Shown: piece after piece, positions 1 through 5,783 of the stretch
How the letters are laid out: each line of letters opens with the position of its first letter
Numbering within the stretch: position 1 is the stretch's first letter
The notes under the pieces: generated by a model
What the model was told of the DNA's origin: nothing
Database searches by the model: none
What the model saw: only the letters and a program-made list of their open reading frames with translations
Assembly: GCA_013140405.1 (NCBI GenBank)
Contig: JABFSV010000268.1
Coordinates: 1-5,783, forward strand
Length of the DNA stretch: 5,783 nucleotides
Source: Methyloglobulus sp.
GTDB lineage: Bacteria; Pseudomonadota; Gammaproteobacteria; Methylococcales; Methylomonadaceae
Direction: 5' to 3'
Position numbers and translations under genes: made by a program

Positions 1-478
1 GCAATAAAGGGTAAGTTAGCAATGGTGCAGATTTTACTTCTGCCAGTATTTTTATGCCTGAGCTATGTTCAATGTAGGCATCAGCATAATCGCTGCCGCC
101 AATTGCTAATATTTTTTTAAACGTCGGTGAAATGTGTTCAACAAATTTTAAAATAACCTCGCTGCTCAATTTACCAAGCGCACCAGATTGAGGTTTTGCG
201 GCCTTTTGGTATTGCCATACACCACCCTCATAGCATGATGAGCATAGATTTATGAAACCTATGTGTGCATTAAAGAGTGAGCTACATTTATTGCAATACT
301 CAACTGATTTTTCCAATCCTGCTGTGGCATCAATATATGAAAGGGACATTACACAATCAAAAAGGAAGGAACGGAAATCCTGATTTTTTCCTATATATGA
401 ATCCAAAAGGCGATCAACATCAAAACGCCAAGGATATTCAGCAAGTGGTTTACGCCCTTGTATTTCTTGGCTTGACAT
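1..478 (-). CDS. Unrecognised protein, 5' part only: zinc-ribbon plus possible PD-(D/E)XK nuclease
   Basis: An open frame runs from ATG at 478 to the window edge: 159 codons with no stop, so the C-terminus is missing. In-frame TAA at 484-482, two codons upstream, makes this ATG the first possible start; a Shine-Dalgarno-like AAAGGA lies 11 bases upstream. Visible in the protein are Cys62-x2-Cys65 and Cys79-x2-Cys82, a spacing that suits a zinc ribbon. Around residues 126-150 there is a run with Asp130 and Asp133, then a beta-like stretch ending Ala-Glu147-Val-Lys149. Acid followed by ExK at the end of a strand is the active-site layout of PD-(D/E)XK nucleases, which include many type II restriction enzymes. 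No signal peptide or membrane segment is seen. Base composition is about 38% GC, lower than sampled leuS lines, suggesting horizontal transfer. It occupies the position where E. coli has nadD but does not resemble NadD. The gene is probably real; the nuclease assignment is inference, and no family or target site can be named. Confidence 0.72.
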   Translation of the reverse strand, partial: MSSQEIQGRKPLAEYPWRFDVDRLLDSYIGKNQDFRSFLFDCVMSLSYIDATAGLEKSVEYCNKCSSLFNAHIGFINLCSSCYEGGVWQYQKAAKPQSGALGKLSSEVILKFVEHISPTFKKILAIGGSDYADAYIEHSSGIKILAEVKSAPLLTYPLL

Positions 479-489
479 ATTTTATAACG

Positions 490-495
490 TCCTTT
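490..495 (-). promoter_or_regulatory. Candidate ribosome binding site for the left-edge gene
   Basis: The minus-strand sequence AAAGGA lies 11 bases before the ATG at 478. The spacing is longer than usual, but no better purine stretch is closer, and a stop codon upstream rules out an earlier in-frame start. Confidence 0.45.
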
Positions 496-501
496 ATGAC
501 T

Positions 502-530
502 ATTAAATTGAAGGTGGTTTTGCGCGTCTA
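502..530 (-). promoter_or_regulatory. Weak candidate sigma70 promoter for the left-edge gene
   Basis: On the minus strand a -35-like TAGACG (530-525; 4 of 6 consensus positions) is followed after 17 bases by a -10-like TTTAAT (507-502; 5 of 6). Transcription would begin near 495, leaving a leader of only about 17 bases with the ribosome binding site almost at its 5' end. This would let the gene be expressed independently of the leuS operon. It was found by eye in AT-rich DNA, so it could be chance. Confidence 0.28.
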
Positions 531-547
531 AATTGCCTTACATCAAG

Positions 548-580
548 GTAGCTTGGATGAACCGAAGTGAAATCCGGGAG
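548..580. repeat. Degenerate dispersed palindromic repeat (short REP/MITE-like)
   Basis: The stretch resembles a short palindromic element common between genes in many proteobacterial genomes, whose general form is GTAGCCCGGATG, a short centre rich in GCGAAGC-like sequence, then AATCCGGG. Here the left arm CTTGGAT (552-558) faces the right arm ATCCGGG (572-578) across a 13-base centre. As RNA all seven pairs can form, two of them G-U. It sits between holA and the left-edge gene. No T-run follows on the minus strand, so it is not a clear intrinsic terminator. The resemblance to the repeat is from memory and the copy is diverged. Confidence 0.45.
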
Positions 581-604
581 AATAAGACTCCGACAACCTA
601 CAAA

Positions 605-1627
605 CTAACCCGTTTTATCCAACACCGAAACAGAAGCCAAAACCAAACTAGCTTCCAACAATGTTTCCCAAGCATCACCTTGCTGCTGTCCTTTAATTTG
701 GCGGTCTGCTTTTGCGCCTAAAACTAAGACATTATTTAATTCAACATGCGTTAGCCTTTTTGCTGATGAATCAATGAGCTGTTTACGTTCACCCCAAATA
801 CCATTTTTTTTCAGGATAAGTTCTTTTTCGCCCTGACCCTGCGCTGCTTTATAAGCAATAAGAATCCTGGTTTCCCGCATGAGCGCCCATAGCACGATGG
901 CGGATGCAATCCCTTCCGCTTTTAGGGATGACACTATTTTAAGCACCTTATCAGCTTGCCCAGAAAGCGCTGACTCTACCAGTTTAAATACGTCATATCG
1001 GGAACTGTCTGCCACTACGTCGATGATTTGCTGGGTACTTAGCTTGGCTGATCCGTATAGCACATACAATTTTTCAATTTCCTGAGCCGCCGCCAACAGA
1101 TTACCTTCCACTCGGTCAGCAAGTAATTTAACTGCTCCTGGTTCTGGTATTATCCCACGCTGCTGCATCCTATCCTGTATCCAGCGCAGGAGATCCTGCC
1201 CGGCCAAGGGCCAAATTTGAATAACACATCCGACCTTATCAAGCGCTTGAAACCAGGATGATTTTTGTGCGTCTTTGGTGACTTTTCCGGCGGTAATCAG
1301 CAACAAGGTATCTTCGGGCAAATGTTTGCAATACGCTGTCAAAGCTCTTGCTCCATCTGTTCCAGGCGTTCCTGAAGGCAATCGCAAGTCGATGATTTTT
1401 TTATCTGAAAAGATGGAGAAGTTGTCCGCAGAAACATTCAATTGTTTCCAATCAAACTGCTTGTCCGCGAAAAAAATTTCCCTGGCAGTAAAATCGCGCT
1501 CTTTTGCTGATCTCCTGATTGTATCTGCCAGTTCACCTAATTGTTGCGGCTCATCACCACTGATGAAATAGACTGGGGCTAGAGTTTTCTGTAATGCACC
1601 CACCAACTGCTGGGGCTTGATTTGCAC
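605..1627 (-). CDS. holA: DNA polymerase III subunit delta
   Basis: This is the clamp-loader subunit that opens the beta sliding clamp, within the gamma/tau complex of the replisome. The 340-residue length is close to the 343 of E. coli HolA. Matching landmarks include the N-terminal segment with SGDEP (23-27), the central DTLLLITAGKVTKDAQ region (106-121), the RWI segment followed by GNLLAAAQEIEKL (175-187), and the C-terminal collar helices ending about residue 332. As is usual for delta, no intact Walker A motif (GxxxxGK[ST]) is present, so it is not expected to hydrolyse ATP. The start is GTG at 1627, directly after the lptE stop codon, with GAAAGG seven bases upstream; no better start exists. 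It ends with TAG. It is third in the leuS-lptE-holA unit, and translation is probably coupled to lptE. The usual E. coli neighbour nadD does not follow. Confidence 0.96.
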   Translation of the reverse strand: MQIKPQQLVGALQKTLAPVYFISGDEPQQLGELADTIRRSAKERDFTAREIFFADKQFDWKQLNVSADNFSIFSDKKIIDLRLPSGTPGTDGARALTAYCKHLPEDTLLLITAGKVTKDAQKSSWFQALDKVGCVIQIWPLAGQDLLRWIQDRMQQRGIIPEPGAVKLLADRVEGNLLAAAQEIEKLYVLYGSAKLSTQQIIDVVADSSRYDVFKLVESALSGQADKVLKIVSSLKAEGIASAIVLWALMRETRILIAYKAAQGQGEKELILKKNGIWGERKQLIDSSAKRLTHVELNNVLVLGAKADRQIKGQQQGDAWETLLEASLVLASVSVLDKTG

Positions 1628-2125
1628 CTATTTGCCTTTCGCTTCCAATGCCGCCCTGCTGCGGTTAATCATTGTCCTGACCACTTGCTGGTACATTTCT
1701 TTTCGGATGACCGTTTCTTCATTATCCTTGGCGATAACATCTTGCTGGTCGTTAAAATATTCTCTTCTAAAATCAATAGGTTCACGCTCCACTAGCACGC
1801 CATTTTTAGGATCAATCACTTCAAATTCCAGATGACCAGCAAGTTCAATATCATTCGACCGCCCTCTTTCACTTAAGGACAAAACTCGGCGCTCTATTTC
1901 ATCTTTAGATACTCTCAACACAATATCGGCCTTATCGGGCGATGTAACAAGCTGACCAGATGACGAACTCAACACGGTCTTTAATTGTTCGCGCAAGGTG
2001 GGCGAGCCACCTTGCAAAAAAATGGTTTTCATTCCTTTGGGCAAATCATAAGCACCGCGCAAATGATAACCACACGCCGATGTTAATAGTGCGGCAATTA
2101 GGATGACTGATTTGTTTATCCGCAC
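1628..2125 (-). CDS. lptE: LPS-assembly lipoprotein LptE (RlpB)
   Basis: LptE is the outer-membrane lipoprotein that plugs the LptD beta-barrel and helps place lipopolysaccharide in the outer leaflet. The 165-residue product begins with a short signal peptide: basic MRINK, hydrophobic residues 7-14, then Thr-Ser-Ala-Cys18 as a lipobox. This lipobox is slightly atypical, with Thr rather than Leu at -3. Cys18 would be lipidated, and Gly at +2 fits release to the outer membrane. The CGYHLRG segment (18-24) right after the lipobox is characteristic of the family, followed by the LptE alpha/beta fold region (about 32-150). The start is GTG at 2125: an in-frame TAG two codons upstream excludes any earlier start, and AGGGGG seven bases before it serves as ribosome binding site, overlapping the leuS stop. 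The gap to leuS is 11 bases and to holA none; lptE and holA share a reading frame, separated only by the TAG. Confidence 0.95.
   Translation of the reverse strand: MRINKSVILIAALLTSACGYHLRGAYDLPKGMKTIFLQGGSPTLREQLKTVLSSSSGQLVTSPDKADIVLRVSKDEIERRVLSLSERGRSNDIELAGHLEFEVIDPKNGVLVEREPIDFRREYFNDQQDVIAKDNEETVIRKEMYQQVVRTMINRSRAALEAKGK
1635..1640 (-). promoter_or_regulatory. Ribosome binding site deciding the GTG start of holA
   Basis: Minus-strand GAAAGG inside the last codons of lptE lies seven bases before the GTG at 1627. It supports that unusual start immediately after the lptE stop codon. Confidence 0.6.
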
Positions 2126-2132
2126 AGGCTAA

Positions 2133-2138
2133 CCCCCT
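2133..2138 (-). promoter_or_regulatory. Ribosome binding site deciding the GTG start of lptE
   Basis: Minus-strand AGGGGG overlaps the leuS TAG stop codon and lies seven bases before the GTG at 2125. Together with the in-frame stop upstream it fixes the lptE start, and it suggests translational coupling to leuS. Confidence 0.6.
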
Positions 2139-4623
2139 AAATTACAATATTGACCAATTTCTTGGGTACGATAATGACTTTTTTAACGGGTTTGCCGTCG
2201 ATAAACTTAAGCACATGCTCGTCGGATAAAGCCGCTTTTTCTATTTCTTCATTTGAGGCCGAGGCTGAAACGGTCATTTTGCTGCGTAATTTGCCATTAA
2301 TTTGGAGGACGAATTCAATTGAATCCTGCACCAAGGCTGTCTCGTCCACTTGCGGCCATGGCAAATAAACCACAACTTCCCGATGCCCCAAATCCAACCA
2401 CAATTGGTGGCAAATATGTGGCACGATGGGCGACAACATCAGCACAATGGCTTCCAATACTTCTTGACGGATGGCCTTGCCGTTATTGGAGTCATCCTCA
2501 AACCGGGACAAGGTATTCAGCAATTCCATATTCGCTGCAATCGCGGTGTTGAAGATGGTGCGTACACCCATGTCGTGGCTGACTTTCTGGATGGTTTGGT
2601 GTGTGTGCCTTCTTACTGCTTGCTGCTCAGATGTCAGTCCTGACTTATCGACAGGCTGTTGTGTGACACCCGATGCGACATGAAGGTAAGCTTGTTTCCA
2701 AAGCCGTTTCAGAAACCGTGATGCGCCTTCCACACCGCTGTCAGACCACTCCAAAGACTGTTCAGGCGGTGCAGCAAACATGATGAACAGACGTACGGTA
2801 TCCGCACCGTACTGGTCGATCAAGCCTTGTGGATCAACGGTATTGCCTTTGGACTTGGACATTTTACTGCCGTCTTTAAGCACCATGCCTTGGGTCAACA
2901 ACTTTTTAAACGGTTCGTCGCAAGTTACCAAGCCTTCATCGCGCAATAACTTGGTATAAAAGCGGGCATATAACAAATGCAAGATCGCATGTTCTATGCC
3001 ACCAATGTAATGATCGACAGGTAGCCAATGGCTGGCTTTTGCGTCGAGCATGGTATCTGCTTTGTTACAAGCAAAACGGGCGAAATACCAAGATGATTCC
3101 ATGAAGGTATCGAAGGTATCTGTTTCGCGCCGAGCAGGTTTTCCGCACGTTGGGCAGTCACATTTCGAGAATGTCGGATGTGCAACTAAGGGTGATTGCG
3201 AACCATCCAGGATCACATCTTTTGGCAATGTGACTGGTAAATCTTTTTCAGGTACTGGTACCGTGCCACAATTATCACAATAAATAACTGGGATTGGTGC
3301 CCCCCAATAACGCTGACGGGACACGCCCCAGTCACGCAAACGGAAGTTGACCTGTTTTTCGCCTAGTTCTTTAGCTTTCAGGTCGGTAGCTATGGCATCT
3401 ATGGCATCTTTTGGACTTAAGCCGTTATATTTGCCGCTGTTGAGCAAAAGCATTGATTCATCTTTAGCAGCATACCAAGCCTGCCAGTTTTGAGAATCGA
3501 ACGGTGTTTCTTCGTCAGAAAATTCGCCATTCTTACGATTCAAAACTTGGACAATGGGTAGTTCGTATTTATTGGCGAAGTAAAAATCCCGTTCATCATG
3601 GGCTGGCACAGCCATGACGGCACCTTCACCATAATTCATCAACACGTAGTTACCCACCCAGACTGGAACTTGCTCGCCCGTTAGCGGATGGGTAACCGAA
3701 ATACCGGTCGGCATTCCCTTCTTTTCCATAGTTGCCATATCGGCTTCCGCCGTTCCGCTCCGCTCGCATTCTTTTAAGAATTCTGCAAGCTCAGGATTGG
3801 TCTTGGCGGCATGGATAGCTAAGGGATGTGCGGCAGCCACGGCACAAAAAGTAACGCCCATGATGGTATCGGCGCGGGTGGTGTAAACCCAAAGCAACTC
3901 TGGTTTGCCATCTAGTTCGTAAGGGAATGCAAAACGTACCCCGTAGCTTTTGCCAATCCAATTAGCTTGCATAGTCTTAACCTGCTCCGGCCAGCCATCG
4001 AGAGTGTCCAACGATTGCAGCAATTCATCGGCATAAGCTGTAATTTTCAAGAACCATTGGGCTATTTCTTTGCGCTCAACTTTGCTATCACAACGCCAGC
4101 AGCAACCATCAATCACCTGCTCGTTAGCAAGCACGGTCATGTCTTTTGGACACCAGTTAACGGGGGCGGTCTTTTTGTAGGCCAGGCCTTTTTCCAGCAA
4201 CCGAAGAAAAAACCATTGTTCCCATTTGTAGTAATCAGGATCGCAAGTGGCTAATTCCCTATCCCAATCATAACCAAAGCCCAAGCGCTTGAGCTGGTCG
4301 CGCATGTAGTCGATATTGCTGTACGTCCAATCCGCAGGATGCACACCATGCTGCATGGCAGCATTTTCTGCGGGTAGCCCGAACGCATCCCAGCCCATCG
4401 GTTGCAGGACATTCTTGCCCAACATGCGCTGATAGCGGCTAATGACATCGCCTATGGTGTAATTACGTACATGCCCCATGTGCAATTTGCCGCTGGGGTA
4501 GGGGAACATGGACAAGCAATAGTACTTTTCGGCAGACGATTCCGTGGCTTTAAATGTACCCGATTTTTCCCATAATTTTTGTACGCTTTGCTCAATCTCT
4601 AGCGGTTGATAATTTTCCTGCAT
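2137..4623 (-). CDS. leuS: Leucine--tRNA ligase (LeuRS)
   Basis: This class Ia aminoacyl-tRNA synthetase charges tRNA-Leu in the cytosol. The 828-residue protein is complete and aligns closely with E. coli LeuRS (860). Landmarks are the HIGH-type motif HMGH (48-51), the first zinc module with Cys158 and CCWRC (174-178), and the CP1 editing domain (about 225-425) with YTTRADT (247-253) and the conserved Asp343 in AHDERD. The [11 protein letters not shown] segment (431-441) follows, then the KMSKS loop (587-591), the anticodon-binding helices (about 660-750) and the C-terminal tRNA-contact domain ending KKLVNIVI. Differences from E. coli: a second Cys4 module (Cys449, Cys452, Cys490, Cys493) replaces the Cys-free E. 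coli stretch, and the leucine-specific insertion before KMSKS is reduced to VLKDGS. ATG at 4623 matches the family N-terminus (MQE). AAGG abuts the ATG without spacing, so the ribosome binding site is poor. It is the first gene of the unit with lptE and holA. Confidence 0.98.
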   Translation of the reverse strand: MQENYQPLEIEQSVQKLWEKSGTFKATESSAEKYYCLSMFPYPSGKLHMGHVRNYTIGDVISRYQRMLGKNVLQPMGWDAFGLPAENAAMQHGVHPADWTYSNIDYMRDQLKRLGFGYDWDRELATCDPDYYKWEQWFFLRLLEKGLAYKKTAPVNWCPKDMTVLANEQVIDGCCWRCDSKVERKEIAQWFLKITAYADELLQSLDTLDGWPEQVKTMQANWIGKSYGVRFAFPYELDGKPELLWVYTTRADTIMGVTFCAVAAAHPLAIHAAKTNPELAEFLKECERSGTAEADMATMEKKGMPTGISVTHPLTGEQVPVWVGNYVLMNYGEGAVMAVPAHDERDFYFANKYELPIVQVLNRKNGEFSDEETPFDSQNWQAWYAAKDESMLLLNSGKYNGLSPKDAIDAIATDLKAKELGEKQVNFRLRDWGVSRQRYWGAPIPVIYCDNCGTVPVPEKDLPVTLPKDVILDGSQSPLVAHPTFSKCDCPTCGKPARRETDTFDTFMESSWYFARFACNKADTMLDAKASHWLPVDHYIGGIEHAILHLLYARFYTKLLRDEGLVTCDEPFKKLLTQGMVLKDGSKMSKSKGNTVDPQGLIDQYGADTVRLFIMFAAPPEQSLEWSDSGVEGASRFLKRLWKQAYLHVASGVTQQPVDKSGLTSEQQAVRRHTHQTIQKVSHDMGVRTIFNTAIAANMELLNTLSRFEDDSNNGKAIRQEVLEAIVLMLSPIVPHICHQLWLDLGHREVVVYLPWPQVDETALVQDSIEFVLQINGKLRSKMTVSASASNEEIEKAALSDEHVLKFIDGKPVKKVIIVPKKLVNIVI

Positions 4624-4652
4624 CCTTATCGTCTTTAGTCGGTCAAAAGCGT

Positions 4653-4658
4653 TAGAAT
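4653..4658 (+). promoter_or_regulatory. Possible -10 box for the rightward zinc-ribbon gene
   Basis: TAGAAT on the plus strand matches five of six -10 positions and would start transcription near 4665, about 40 bases before the ATG at 4705. No convincing -35 lies 16-18 bases upstream. The box overlaps the -10 proposed for leuS on the other strand by five bases. Confidence 0.3.
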
Positions 4659-4682
4659 ACCGTACAGAAGCACAAATCTAAA
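4654..4682 (-). promoter_or_regulatory. Candidate promoter of the leuS-lptE-holA unit
   Basis: On the minus strand TTTAGA (4682-4677; 4 of 6 matches to -35) and TATTCT (4659-4654; 4 of 6 matches to -10) are separated by exactly 17 bases. Transcription would start near 4647, giving a leader of about 24 bases. That is too short for a T-box or leader-peptide attenuator, so no leucine-responsive leader is evident. Both boxes are imperfect. Confidence 0.4.
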
Positions 4683-4693
4683 GTGTCATTTTC

Positions 4694-4698
4694 AGGAG
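4694..4698 (+). promoter_or_regulatory. Ribosome binding site of the zinc-ribbon gene
   Basis: AGGAG lies six bases before the ATG at 4705, a near-ideal Shine-Dalgarno sequence and spacing that supports this start. Confidence 0.7.
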
Positions 4699-4704
4699 TC
4701 GTAT

Positions 4705-5190
4705 ATGGATAAAAATAAATTTGTAACTGCTTACACGGACTTGATGGAGCATCTTTACCTGACAATGGATGATACGCTGCACTCTATGGCAGATGCGTTG
4801 GACATTGCGAAAGACAAAATCCACCAAGCTGGCAACCTGACTAAGGAAGAAATCAACAAAGTTTCAGACTTTCTTACCCGTGACATTGAAAGCGCCGCGC
4901 ATGGCTTACCAGACCATCAGGACACCAATTCCCTCTCGGAGTGGTTTAAATTTGATATTGATTTAATTGAGAATTTTACCCTAGATGCCTTCCTCAGCCT
5001 AGCCGATAAAACCCGACTGGAACTGGCGGAACTGGGTGAACAAGCCAAAACCCACAGTTACCAAAGTGGCGATGTGACCTTGCCAGGAACATTTATTTGC
5101 GGCCAGTGCAGCAAGGAAATTGCCTTCAAACAGCCTAGCCAGATTCCAGAATGCCCTGCCTGTCACGGCAAAACCTTTATCCGAATTTGA
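4705..5190 (+). CDS. YbeL-type zinc-ribbon protein (DUF1451 family)
   Basis: This 161-residue cytoplasmic protein has an N-terminal, highly charged helical part (about 1-120, with no signal peptide or membrane segment) and a C-terminal zinc ribbon: Cys132-x2-Cys135 and Cys150-x2-Cys153, in the forms CGQC and CPAC. That layout matches the YbeL/DUF1451 family of conserved proteobacterial zinc-ribbon proteins, for which I know no established molecular function. Position supports it: E. coli ybeL also lies just upstream of, and divergent from, leuS. The start ATG is preceded by AGGAG at six bases, and the stop is TGA. The stop codon lies inside the promoter proposed for the following parA-like gene. 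The helical part could form coiled coil and the ribbon could contact nucleic acid or protein, but this is speculation. Family assignment is fairly sure; function is unknown. Confidence 0.85.
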   Translation: MDKNKFVTAYTDLMEHLYLTMDDTLHSMADALDIAKDKIHQAGNLTKEEINKVSDFLTRDIESAAHGLPDHQDTNSLSEWFKFDIDLIENFTLDAFLSLADKTRLELAELGEQAKTHSYQSGDVTLPGTFICGQCSKEIAFKQPSQIPECPACHGKTFIRI

Positions 5191-5214
5191 TATTAGCGGC
5201 TTTAGCCCTATAAT
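5187..5214 (+). promoter_or_regulatory. Near-consensus sigma70 promoter of the parA-like gene
   Basis: TTGATA (5187-5192; 5 of 6) and a perfect TATAAT (5209-5214) are spaced by 16 bases. The -35 overlaps the TGA stop of the zinc-ribbon gene. The predicted start near 5221 leaves a leader of about 30 bases before the ATG at 5252. A 10-base inverted repeat, GGCTTTAGCC (5198-5207), fills much of the spacer and could be an operator, though it is short enough to be chance. This is the strongest promoter-like sequence in the window. Confidence 0.65.
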
Positions 5215-5239
5215 TGAGCTTTCATCTATCTGATTTAAC

Positions 5240-5244
5240 AGGGG
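5240..5244 (+). promoter_or_regulatory. Ribosome binding site of the parA-like gene
   Basis: AGGGG lies seven bases upstream of the ATG at 5252 and supports that start, which places the P-loop at residues 9-16 as expected for this family. Confidence 0.65.
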
Positions 5245-5251
5245 AAATAAC

Positions 5252-5783
5252 ATGCGTAGAGTCATTTTTAACCAGAAAGGCGGCGTAGGTAAATCAACGA
5301 TTACGTGCAACTTGGCAGCCATTAACGCCGTCGAGGGAAAAAAGACTTTAGTTATTGACCTGGATATTCAAGGCAATTCTACCCAATATTTGCTGGGCAA
5401 AAAGGTAACTGATAGTGACAAGACCATTGCCCATTTTTTTAAGGATTGCTTGAGCCTTTCCCTTTTTGGTAGCGGCAATAATTCTGGACTGGAAAACATC
5501 ATCCACGAAACACCTTTCCCGAATTTGTATATCATCCCTTCGCATCCTGACCTTGAGCCACTTCAAGCTCGCTTGGAATCACGCATGAAAACGTTAAAGC
5601 TGAGGGAAGCGCTGGAGAAGTTGACTGAATTCGAAACTATTTACTTGGATACGCCGCCAGTTTTAAATTTCTACAGCCATTCCGCATTAATTGCTGCCGA
5701 GAAATGTTTAATACCGTTCGATTGTGACAGCTTTTCCAGGGAAGCCTTGTATACGCTGATGCAGACCGTCACGGAAATCAAAG
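5252..5783 (+). CDS. ParA family ATPase, 5' part (C-terminus beyond the window)
   Basis: The first 177 residues of a deviant-Walker P-loop ATPase are present and the frame is open to the window end. The Walker A motif KGGVGKST (9-16) carries the signature Lys9 as well as Lys14. A DLDIQGNST segment (36-44) gives the switch I/A' acid Asp38, and IYLDTPP (130-136) is Walker B with Asp133. The later IPFDCDSFSREALY stretch (154-167) matches the small chromosomal ParA-like proteins found in pseudomonads and relatives. ParA ATPases dimerise with ATP, bind DNA non-specifically and position cargo such as plasmids, chromosomes or protein clusters. The frame starts directly at the P-loop, so there is no N-terminal helix-turn-helix as in P1-type ParA. 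Whether a ParB-like partner follows cannot be seen. It has its own promoter (5187-5214), and nothing suggests a role tied to the zinc-ribbon gene. The cargo is unknown. Confidence 0.92.
   Translation, partial: MRRVIFNQKGGVGKSTITCNLAAINAVEGKKTLVIDLDIQGNSTQYLLGKKVTDSDKTIAHFFKDCLSLSLFGSGNNSGLENIIHETPFPNLYIIPSHPDLEPLQARLESRMKTLKLREALEKLTEFETIYLDTPPVLNFYSHSALIAAEKCLIPFDCDSFSREALYTLMQTVTEIK

Noticed and set aside
552..578. Intrinsic terminator for the leuS operon
   Set aside because: A stem can form but it contains G-U pairs, has a 13-base loop and is not followed by a T-run on the minus strand.
277..721. Two plus-strand open frames (277-531 and 533-721) near the left edge
   Set aside because: The first mostly overlaps the minus-strand frame 1-478, and the second covers the repeat and the 3' end of holA. 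Neither shows a recognisable domain or a clear ribosome binding site.
3391..3408. Perfect 9-bp tandem duplication (TATGGCATC twice) within leuS
   Set aside because: It encodes DAIDAI in a segment that matches E. coli LeuRS in length, so it is not a recent insertion and is probably coincidence of codons.
4624..4647. T-box or leucine leader-peptide attenuator before leuS
   Set aside because: The predicted leader is only about 24 bases and contains no run of leucine codons or space for a T-box fold.
4999..5322. Minus-strand open frame spanning the zinc-ribbon gene end and the parA start
   Set aside because: It runs antisense through two well-supported genes and across the promoter, with no protein-family resemblance; a shadow frame.
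1..5783. CRISPR array, tRNA or rRNA genes
   Set aside because: No regularly spaced direct repeats and no tRNA-like cloverleaf or rRNA sequence were seen on either strand.

Overview
The window looks like chromosomal DNA of a gammaproteobacterium with moderate GC. It carries the classic leuS-lptE-holA cluster on the minus strand and, divergently, a YbeL-type zinc-ribbon gene. The same neighbourhood occurs in E. coli (ybeL / leuS-lptE-holA-nadD). The protein sequences resemble gammaproteobacterial versions. A methanotroph-like or Pseudomonas-like relative is possible, but the genus cannot be fixed from this sequence alone.

Layout. At the left edge (1-478, minus strand) is the 5' part of an unrecognised gene that continues off the window. 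It is AT-rich (184 G+C in bases 1-480, about 38%), with an N-terminal Cys4 zinc-ribbon pattern followed by a D...ExK arrangement like that of PD-(D/E)XK nucleases. The gap 479-604 holds a candidate promoter for it and a degenerate dispersed palindromic repeat. Next, all on the minus strand, come holA (605-1627), lptE (1628-2125) and leuS (2137-4623), transcribed leuS to lptE to holA. They are packed with 11-bp and 0-bp gaps, and lptE and holA both start at GTG. The 81-bp gap 4624-4704 is a divergent control region. Rightward from it run a zinc-ribbon gene (4705-5190) and, after a near-consensus sigma70 promoter, the 5' part of an orphan-type ParA ATPase gene (5252 to the window end).

How the genes work together. 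The leuS operon couples unrelated housekeeping functions: leucyl-tRNA charging, lipopolysaccharide export to the outer membrane (LptE, plug of the LptD barrel), and loading of the DNA polymerase III sliding clamp (delta subunit). In E. coli holA is followed by nadD; here that place is taken by the AT-rich unknown gene, which suggests an insertion or rearrangement just downstream of holA. The right-hand pair (zinc-ribbon protein and ParA) has no demonstrated joint role, and the ParA gene appears to have its own promoter.

Most of the window is ordinary conserved sequence. The best lead for something new is the left-edge gene and whatever lies beyond it, possibly a restriction or defence island. 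Other points of interest are the single amber codon separating in-frame lptE and holA, a LeuRS lacking the E. coli-type leucine-specific insertion, and the compact promoters.
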